A stretch of 64,000 nt of DNA from Rhizobacter koreensis (lineage in GTDB: Bacteria; Pseudomonadota; Gammaproteobacteria; Burkholderiales; Burkholderiaceae_C). Numbering within the stretch: position 1 is the first letter of the stretch; each line of letters opens with the position of its first letter. The notes beneath the pieces are model-generated. The model searched no databases and had not been told where the DNA came from. It was given only the letters and a program-made list of their open reading frames with translations. Both the position numbers and the translations under genes were made by a program. Below, piece after piece: positions 25,930 to 32,231 of the stretch. The DNA is taken from the NCBI RefSeq assembly GCF_013366375.1, contig NZ_JABWMJ010000010.1, positions 62,001 through 126,000 on the forward strand. Direction: 5' to 3'.

Positions 25930-27369
25930 ATGCTCGCATCGCTGAAAGAGTTCCGTCTCGTGCGCCAGATCGCCCTGGCGACAATGACGACCCTCGCCGC
26001 CCTGTCGATCGCGCACGCGGCCCCACCCGCAGCGCCGACGGTGATCGGACCGCTTCCGTTCAACTCGACGCCGGGGGCGGGTCTGACGCGCGACTACCCG
26101 CAACTGGCCACGGAGCCGTACTTCGACCTCAAGCTCGTCGGCTATACCGAGGAAGAGTTCTTCGTGCAGGGCTTCGCCACCCGGTACGAAACGCCGGCGC
26201 TTGCGCGCGGCGTGGCGCTTTCGACAGGCCACCCCTACAAGACCCGCATCGTCGTGCATCGGCCGGTCGATCCGGCGAAGTTCAACGGCATTGTCCTCGT
26301 GGAGTGGGACAACGTCACCTCTGGCTATGGCATCGATCTGCATTGGGAGTACTCGCGCGAGTACCTGACTCGGGAGGGCTACGTCCATGTGCGTGTGCAG
26401 GCGCAGCGCGTCGGCGTCCATCAGGCCCGCAGCGGGCTCAAGGAGTGGAGCCCCACGCGGTACGCGAGTCTGGATCTGACTGCCGGCGGCACCATCCTCG
26501 ACGACTCGTTGTCGTACGACGTGTTCTCGCAGGTCGTGGTCGCCCTGAAGGGCTTCGGGCAGTCGCAGTTGCTCGGCAATCTGCGGCCGAAGGCGTTCCT
26601 CGCCGTCGGCCAATCACAGTCGGCAAGCCGTCTGACGCTGTACTACAACTCGATCCAGCCAATCCACAAGGTGGTGGACGGATTCCTGCTGCAGGTGTCC
26701 GGCGGTCCGTTCCGCACCGACATCAACGCGCCGCTGATCCAGGTTCTCAGCGAGAACGAGGTGCAGACCGGGGGTTATGCGAACCGTCGGCAGCCGGACA
26801 GCGGCACGTATCGGCGCTGGGAAGTCGCCGGGGCGGCTCACGTGGACTACTGGTGGGTGATGTATCGCCAAGCGCTGGCGGTGCGGGACGGACTCACTCC
26901 CCCGAGCCTGGCGTGCCAACCGGAGCCGGCGAGCCACGTTCCGCTGCGGTACGTTCTCAATGCGGGATATCACCACCTGGCGCGCTGGGTTCTTCGAAAC
27001 GAGCAGCCGCCGCGCGCGCCCGACCTCGTGACCACCTCGCTGAGCCCGGTGGTGCTGGCGCGTGACGAGAACGGCATTGCCCTCGGCGGGATCCGGCAAC
27101 CCGAGGTCGAGGCACCGACCGCGACCAACATGGGGATCCAGATCAACATGACGCCAGGGTGCCCCGGCAACTACGGGATGCACATTCCGTTCAGCGAGGC
27201 GAAGCTTTCGCAGCTCTACCCGACAGAACGTTCGTATGAACGTGCCGTCACGCAGTCGGTGCGCCGCAACGTGCGCGATGGCTTCCTGCTCAAGGAAGAC
27301 GGCGAGGAGATCATCCAGCGCGCCAGGAACTCGACTGTGGGGACCGGTCGACCGGTCATGATCCACTAG
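25930..27369 (+). CDS. Secreted alpha/beta hydrolase domain protein
   Basis: Exported protein of 479 residues belonging to the alpha/beta hydrolase domain family annotated in Burkholderiales and Mycobacterium as abhydrolase-10 type. A signal peptide spans about residues 1-33 (ending ALSIAHAA). Supporting blocks are FNGIVLVEWDNVTSGYGIDL, GVHQARSGLKEWSPTRYASL, AVGQSQSASRLTLYYN (nucleophile in GQSQSA), and EVAGAAHVDYWW near the expected His. The start is the ATG at 25930 with GAGGAAG just upstream; the frame is open 117 nt further, but that would put the signal peptide internally. It stands alone, ending at a strong hairpin. Confidence 0.82.
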   Translation: MLASLKEFRLVRQIALATMTTLAALSIAHAAPPAAPTVIGPLPFNSTPGAGLTRDYPQLATEPYFDLKLVGYTEEEFFVQGFATRYETPALARGVALSTGHPYKTRIVVHRPVDPAKFNGIVLVEWDNVTSGYGIDLHWEYSREYLTREGYVHVRVQAQRVGVHQARSGLKEWSPTRYASLDLTAGGTILDDSLSYDVFSQVVVALKGFGQSQLLGNLRPKAFLAVGQSQSASRLTLYYNSIQPIHKVVDGFLLQVSGGPFRTDINAPLIQVLSENEVQTGGYANRRQPDSGTYRRWEVAGAAHVDYWWVMYRQALAVRDGLTPPSLACQPEPASHVPLRYVLNAGYHHLARWVLRNEQPPRAPDLVTTSLSPVVLARDENGIALGGIRQPEVEAPTATNMGIQINMTPGCPGNYGMHIPFSEAKLSQLYPTERSYERAVTQSVRRNVRDGFLLKEDGEEIIQRARNSTVGTGRPVMIH

Positions 27370-27383
27370 GCTGGGTCGGCCGC

Positions 27384-27415
27384 GGCTCACTTCGTCTCGG
27401 TTGACGAAGTGAGCC
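27384..27415. terminator. Strong bidirectional hairpin between convergent genes
   Basis: Perfect 13-bp inverted repeat with a 6-nt loop: GGCTCACTTCGTC (27384-27396), loop TCGGTT, GACGAAGTGAGCC (27403-27415). It sits 14 bp after the stop of the hydrolase gene and 120 bp before the end of the convergent YdhR-like gene, so it likely serves as a terminator for one or both. No T-run follows on either strand, which is unusual for a classical intrinsic terminator. Confidence 0.7.
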
Positions 27416-27535
27416 GATGGTCTGACCATCATCGGGCAGCCGTGTGTCAGCGCCGCGATGCGCTCGGGCGAGCACCTCCATGGCGTCTCGCTTCAGGCCA
27501 GCCGCGCCATTCGCGTTGGTCCGGCTCCGCCCCCC

Positions 27536-28141
27536 TTACGCCGTGAACTGACCCAGCCGTCGCACCGACTGGAAGACCGGCCGCGCGACCGCGCCTCCTC
27601 GCTTCATGGTCGCGGCGACGTCCGGGGCCGTTCTGAAGGCGTCGAAGGCGGCCTCGTCTGCCCAGTCGATCAGCACGTGCACGGTGTTCTCGTCGCCGGC
27701 GAAAACCTGTGCGCCCTTGCTTCCATGGGCTGACCGCGCCGCCAAGCCGGCGCTCGCGAAGACGTCGAGGAATGTCTTCGTGTCGGCGACCTGCACGCGC
27801 GCGAGCGTCGTGAACGAATCCGCTGCGCCACCGACGGGTCCGCGCGTGCGCGTGCTCAGCGCCGGGTTGACGTCCAGCACCCGCGCGACGATGTCCGAGT
27901 CCTTGACGCCGAAGGCGGCAAGACGTGCCCGGTGCTTCGTCAGGTAAGCCGCCGCGGCTGCCCTGTCGTCGAACAGGTAGACGCCCCCGGCACGCGCGCT
28001 CTCCGGGTCTTCGGTCCACAGCTTCCAGCGCAACCCGGGCTCCTGGGCGATGTCATCGGCAAGCTCGCGGCACACGTCCGCGAGTGCATCGCCCCACGGG
28101 CCGTCGAAGACGAAGTCGATCTGAAGCAAGGCAAGGGTCAT
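27536..28141 (-). CDS. YdhR-type putative monooxygenase, two-domain
   Basis: 201-residue cytoplasmic protein. Residues 1-100 match the YdhR mono-oxygenase family (MTLALLQIDFVFDGPWG, EPGLRWKLWTED, GGVYLFDDRAAAAAYLTKH), a ferredoxin-like dimeric barrel. Residues 110-201 look like a second barrel of the antibiotic-biosynthesis-monooxygenase type (FTTLARVQVADTKTFLDVF, HVLIDWADEAAFDAFR). Most YdhR proteins have only the first domain. The start is the ATG at 28141 with GGAG upstream; the frame is open further but the family begins with this Met. It is divergent from the LysR gene at 28241, which probably controls it. Substrate unknown. Confidence 0.82.
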   Translation of the reverse strand: MTLALLQIDFVFDGPWGDALADVCRELADDIAQEPGLRWKLWTEDPESARAGGVYLFDDRAAAAAYLTKHRARLAAFGVKDSDIVARVLDVNPALSTRTRGPVGGAADSFTTLARVQVADTKTFLDVFASAGLAARSAHGSKGAQVFAGDENTVHVLIDWADEAAFDAFRTAPDVAATMKRGGAVARPVFQSVRRLGQFTA

Positions 28142-28240
28142 GGTGTGCTCCACGTAGTTGAGATCGACAGCGTAGGTTGAACACCATCGCTTGATAATCC
28201 TCGAAACGCTTAAATGACCATCAACCACTGGTGCGAGATC

Positions 28241-29152
28241 ATGGATCAACTTACGAGCATGCGGGCGTTCGTGAAGGTGGTGGACCTCGGCGGCTTTGCC
28301 GCGGCCGCGCGCGCGTTCGGGCTGTCGACCACGATGGTCAGCAAGCACGTGGCGGCGCTCGAAGCGCGTTTGGGTACGGCCCTGCTCACTCGCACCACGC
28401 GCAACGTGTCGGCGACCGACGCGGGCCGGCGCTTCCACGGGCGCTGCCAGGAGATCCTTCAGGCCGTCGACGAAGCGGAGCGGGAGGCCGGCGAGGAAGG
28501 ACGCGAGCCGGTGGGCTGCCTACGCATCACGGCGCCGGTCGAGCTCGGCAACGGGCATATCGCGCCGTTGCTGCCGCCCCTGATGCAGCGACACCCGGGG
28601 CTCTCGGTCGCGCTCGAGTTCTCCAATCGGGTGGTCGATCTGGTCGAGGAAGGCTTCGATGCGGCGATCCGGGTTGCAGAGGTGCTCGACACCAGCCTCA
28701 GAGGACGGCAGCTGACCTCGTCGCGTCTCGTGCTCGTCGCGTCACCGAGCTACCTCGCCACGCGCACGCCACCAAACACGCCCGACGATCTGATCGCGCA
28801 TGACACCCTCAGCTTCTCGCTGAGCATGGGACCCGAATGGACGTTCGGCGGGCAGGCCGGCAAGCGCGTGATCCAGGTCCGCCCCAAGTTGCTGTCCAGC
28901 AGTTCAGAGGCTGTCCGGACGGCGGCGCTCGCCGGCGCCGGCATCGCGTTGCTGCCGACGTTCCTTGTCGGCGCCGATCTGGTTTCCGGGCGGCTGCAGC
29001 AGGTGATGTCCTCAGCCTCGCTGGGCGCGCTGAAGATCTTCGTTCTCTACCCGCATCGCCGAACCCATCCGGCGCGCCTGCGTGCGCTGATGACCGCCTT
29101 GACCGAGCGGTTCGGACACGACCCGGAACGAGACGTGTTCATGAGTTCCTAG
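28241..29152 (+). CDS. LysR family transcriptional regulator
   Basis: LysR-type regulator of 303 residues. The helix-turn-helix reads MDQLTSMRAFVKVVDLGGF, LSTTMVSKHVAALEARLG, and TRTTRNVSATDAGRRF, a subgroup common in proteobacteria that typically represses oxidoreductase or drug-response genes. The effector domain contains LRITAPVELGNGHIAPLLP and GFDAAIRVAEV. The start at 28241 is the ATG matching the family; an upstream ATG at 28214 would add nine atypical residues. It is transcribed divergently from the YdhR-like gene across about 100 bp. Confidence 0.9.
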   Translation: MDQLTSMRAFVKVVDLGGFAAAARAFGLSTTMVSKHVAALEARLGTALLTRTTRNVSATDAGRRFHGRCQEILQAVDEAEREAGEEGREPVGCLRITAPVELGNGHIAPLLPPLMQRHPGLSVALEFSNRVVDLVEEGFDAAIRVAEVLDTSLRGRQLTSSRLVLVASPSYLATRTPPNTPDDLIAHDTLSFSLSMGPEWTFGGQAGKRVIQVRPKLLSSSSEAVRTAALAGAGIALLPTFLVGADLVSGRLQQVMSSASLGALKIFVLYPHRRTHPARLRALMTALTERFGHDPERDVFMSS

Positions 29153-29188
29153 GCACCGCCGGCAATCAGCTGCTCTTGCGCAAGCCGT

Positions 29189-29871
29189 TCAGCTGCTCGG
29201 CACCATTGCGGCTCCGGTCGCGGGGTCCGAGTGCGGCATCGTGCGCAAGGTCTCGAGCAGCGCGCGGCGCTCGAGCTCATCGAGCCTCCGAACTCCCGCG
29301 GCAGCGGGAGTGTCGACTGCTCGACTCATCGGCCGGGGCGGGGATGCCGGTGATGCCATCGCCCGAGCCGGCAGCCAGAGGAGCAGGCTCAGCACCGTGC
29401 ACGCGACCATTACCACCGCCGCAGCGACGACGGCGATGATCGCGAGGACCAGACCGCCATCCCGTGGCTGCGCAAGCACGAGCCCGCAGTCGCTGACATC
29501 GCGCGCAGGGTCCAGGCCTGCCACCCGCAACGGTAGCGGCCGGCTACCGGAACTTCGAAGCGCACCACGGCGAGCAGCACCCGTCCCCTCAGCGATGTCC
29601 GCCTGCTGCGGAACACCAGCGGTATGGCCTGGACCGGCGTGTCGGCCGCGTCGGCCAACGCGAACGAGAGCCCGGCGAAGCGCGTGCTCCCCTGCCGACC
29701 GTCGAGGTGCAGGACCAGGCTGCCGGCGGGCAGGGCGACGAATTGTTCCGGCACGACCGGCAGCCTCGCAGCGACGTCGAGCCTGGCGCGCCGCACCAAC
29801 ACCCCTATGGCGCGGCCCAGCGCGACGGCGGCCAGCGCGGCCAGGGGCACCAGAACGTACAGCGGACTCAT
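29189..29871 (-). pseudogene. Membrane protein of unknown function, frameshifted
   Basis: The N-terminal part (MSPLYVLVPLAALAAVALGRA, one transmembrane segment, then a beta-rich region FVALPAGSLVLHLDG, RFAGLSFALAD, VARYRCGW-type end) is in one frame down to about 29520. The continuation in another frame reads RVAGLDPARDVSDCGLVLAQP, then a second transmembrane helix LVLAIIAVVAAAVVMVACTVLSLLLW and a charged tail ending LRTMPHSDPATGAAM. The two halves join smoothly into one protein of about 227 residues with two membrane segments if one base is added; the span of 683 nt is one short of a multiple of three. This is either a recent frameshift or an assembly error. Function not recognised. Confidence 0.6.
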
Positions 29872-30005
29872 CGCCCGCGAAAGCATAGGGGATGCAATCG
29901 ACACACAAGCGAGTTGAAGAAACGCACCTGCGACTGTTCGTTCCGCGCGAATGGCCGGCGGCGCAGCCCGAACCACATGCGCGATCGGGGCACTCGCGCA
30001 CCAGG

Positions 30006-30230
30006 ATGGCTGGAATATCCTTGAAGCACATGCAAGCCGTTGCCCTTCTGTTCGCCGTCGTCGGGATCGCCTGTGAAGCCTTCGCCTACTGGGGGCTCAG
30101 CACAGCCTCTGGCCGCCTCGCTTTTGACGAGATGGCGGGCATCGTTCCCTTTGCCACCGGTGTCTCGGGAGCTGTCCTCATCGCCTTCGCAGCCTTGCTG
30201 TATTGGCTTGCGACCCGCCGCCGGTCGTAG
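30006..30230 (+). CDS. Small two-helix membrane protein
   Basis: 74-residue hypothetical protein with two clear hydrophobic helices (MQAVALLFAVVGIACEAFAYW and ATGVSGAVLIAFAALLYWLA) and a basic C-terminus ATRRRS. Either the ATG at 30006 or the one at 30030 could start it; neither has a good ribosome site. No family recognised. It lies upstream of and divergent from the membrane protein gene at 29189. The hydrophobic pattern makes it more credible than the surrounding shadow frames. Confidence 0.45.
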   Translation: MAGISLKHMQAVALLFAVVGIACEAFAYWGLSTASGRLAFDEMAGIVPFATGVSGAVLIAFAALLYWLATRRRS

Positions 30231-30449
30231 TTGAGCGCCGACGAAGACTCAGAAGCAAGGCCGCGGCTCGCCACCCGCATTCTCGAGATCGGCAGCAACC
30301 CGCTGCGGGTTTGCTCACAAGGAGGTTCGGAGCGTGCTTGCCGTGCCGAGTCGTTCCGCCGGCAGCGAACTGGATACGTGTATGGGCCAACGGTGACCGT
30401 GCCCCACCGTCGACGAGTTCCCCGACGACCTGCCGCTCGCTTTGTCTCG

Positions 30450-31139
30450 TCACGGCATCCGGCCGGGCGCTGATGCGAGCCTGCGAAACGTAGCGATCAG
30501 CAGCGTCTCGTCGCCGACGTGCACGGCGGTGATTCGCGTCTCGAACGCGTCGGAGCCTGGCTCCGGGTCGACGACGTAGGCGAGAGTGGCGCTGCCTCGC
30601 GGCGGGCTCGCGCCAGAGAGCTGTGGCCGTGCCTCAGCACCGATTACCTCGCGATCGAGCTTGCGCCCGCGCCGACCATGTGCCGAGTGCCCTCCAGCGT
30701 ACGGCAGCCCGGCCGTGTCCAACACGGGCCCGTACAGATCGTCCCAGAGCTTTGGAATCTCGAGCGCGGTAAGCACGTTGATGACGTACGAATCCTCGGC
30801 CGGTCCCGACACGCGGACGCAGCCGAGCGGCTCGTGCTGGCCACTGTCTGCGGGAAGCCGAAACCAGCGCGGGAATGCACGCTCCACCTCGGCGCAGGTC
30901 ACGCGGCGCACGCGGTGCGGACCGACCTGCTCTGGCGCGATCACCACCCGCTTCCGAGTCGCCTGCTCGGTCAGCACCACCCAGCCCAGATGGCTGTCGA
31001 CGGACCACTCTGGGTTGCGGCTGGCGAGGGCGGCGACCTCGTCGGAGGGCTGCCGACCCCACCAGAATGCGGCAGCGAGGCCCGCGAGCACCAAGCCGAC
31101 GATCGAGCGCCCGAGCAGCCGGTGGAGGGCAGAACGCAC
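30450..31139 (-). CDS. Hypothetical membrane-anchored protein
   Basis: 229 residues starting at a GTG (31139) with GGAG about 12 nt upstream. The N-terminal helix (SIVGLVLAGLAAAFWWG) anchors it, followed by an extracytoplasmic region with ASRNPEWSVDSHLGWVVLTEQ, RWFRLPADSGQHEPLGCVRVSG, and SATLAYVVDPEPGSDAFETRITAVHVGDETLLIATFRRL at the end. The regular mix of strands and the natural end make it likely real, but no family or catalytic motif is recognised. It is separated by 45 bp from a membrane protein gene in the same direction (31185), so both may be co-transcribed. Confidence 0.55.
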   Translation of the reverse strand: MRSALHRLLGRSIVGLVLAGLAAAFWWGRQPSDEVAALASRNPEWSVDSHLGWVVLTEQATRKRVVIAPEQVGPHRVRRVTCAEVERAFPRWFRLPADSGQHEPLGCVRVSGPAEDSYVINVLTALEIPKLWDDLYGPVLDTAGLPYAGGHSAHGRRGRKLDREVIGAEARPQLSGASPPRGSATLAYVVDPEPGSDAFETRITAVHVGDETLLIATFRRLASAPGRMP

Positions 31140-31184
31140 GCGCGATTCCGACTCCGGACGCGGACGATCCGCGAGTAGCGACGC

Positions 31185-31724
31185 TCAGCGGCGCCGCAGC
31201 GTCGCAAGCCGCCCGAGCACCAGCCCCACTGCAATGCCGGCGTACACCATCGCAAGGCTTTCCCGACTGAGCCGCTTCTCGAAACCGGGCGTGAGACGCT
31301 CGGGCACCAGCTTCAGGTCGACCACCGCAGCGACCGCCGTGGTGATCACCGCGTCGGTCACGAGCGCGCCAACGCCGTGCCGACGCCGCCGGGCCTGCAG
31401 CGCCTCGAACAGAGCGCCCCAGAAAAACGCCGAGCTGTGATGAAGCGCCTGACCGACGAACGTGTGCTTGAGGTCCGCACGATCTGACCTCAGCGCCTCG
31501 TCGCCCCACACGATGTGGCTCGGCGCGTTGATGGCCGAGGCAAGGCTGCCGTTCTCGCGGCGGCCGAGCAGCCCGAGCAGCGCGGTCGAGAGGATGCCGG
31601 AGGCGAGGCTCTCCAGCATCCACGCGCGCCCCGACATTCGCGAGGTCAGACCACGGGCGACACGAGAACCAGAAAGGAGAGCGCCGAGGGCGTGGTCACT
31701 CGCTCGAGCGTCGGGTTCTTGCAT
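31185..31724 (-). CDS. Uncharacterised membrane protein
   Basis: 179-residue protein with three or four membrane segments: MLESLASGILSTALLGLLGR, HHSSAFFWGALFEALQA, VTDAVITTAVAAVVDLKL, and LAMVYAGIAVGLVLGRL. The block SAINAPSHIVWGDEALRSDR, followed by KHTFVGQALHHSSAFFW, has the look of a conserved proteobacterial membrane family seen in several soil bacteria, but I cannot name it. The start at the ATG at 31724 is tentative; the first 30 residues are hydrophilic and a downstream Met is possible. Transcribed toward the gene at 30450. Confidence 0.65.
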   Translation of the reverse strand: MQEPDARASDHALGALLSGSRVARGLTSRMSGRAWMLESLASGILSTALLGLLGRRENGSLASAINAPSHIVWGDEALRSDRADLKHTFVGQALHHSSAFFWGALFEALQARRRRHGVGALVTDAVITTAVAAVVDLKLVPERLTPGFEKRLSRESLAMVYAGIAVGLVLGRLATLRRR

Positions 31725-32231
31725 GGCACGACGGGAATGAATCGCTGGAAGGACGCGGGCGGCGGTACGCGTTGCTGAGGCGGATCTTACGCAGACGACG
31801 CCCTACACAGTGGCTCGCTGCCGTTGGGTCCGGATGCTCGAGACCTGCGGCGGCGAAGCTGGAACCCTGAGTCGATTGACGTCCCCAGAGCCGTGCCGCG
31901 TGGCTGGCCGCTTCCGGCCGACGGTGATCGTCTGCCCTTGTACCGGAGAGCTGACCTTCACCGCTCGGTGCCGGTCTCGGGATCGACAGCAAACTTCGCG
32001 GCTGCGACCTCGTCGCCCTGCGGGTCCGTGACGTCTGCGACGGTGATCAGGTCGCGGCCCGCCTTCATACCCGACACGTGAGTCGCGTACCTGTGCGGAA
32101 AGAGCCCGCCGCGACTTCCTTGGCCCGCTCCGTCGCCCGGACTCCAGATCCAGCGCACGACTTGCTCGGCTTGCAGTCACCTTCGGGACCACGCCCAGCG
32201 CCGCGTTGAGGACGTCGCGAGCGACTGCCCC
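31725..32231. other. Intergenic stretch, no gene supported
   Basis: About 500 bp between the membrane protein gene and the end of the kinase gene. Several short frames exist; one on the minus strand (31958-32158) reads VSGMKAGRDLITVADV and is more protein-like than the rest, but it matches nothing I recognise and could be a remnant. It is not called as a gene. Confidence 0.4.

Noticed and set aside
31958..32158. Small minus-strand frame with a protein-like end
   Set aside because: Reads VSGMKAGRDLITVADV but has no ribosome site or family; insufficient for a gene call.
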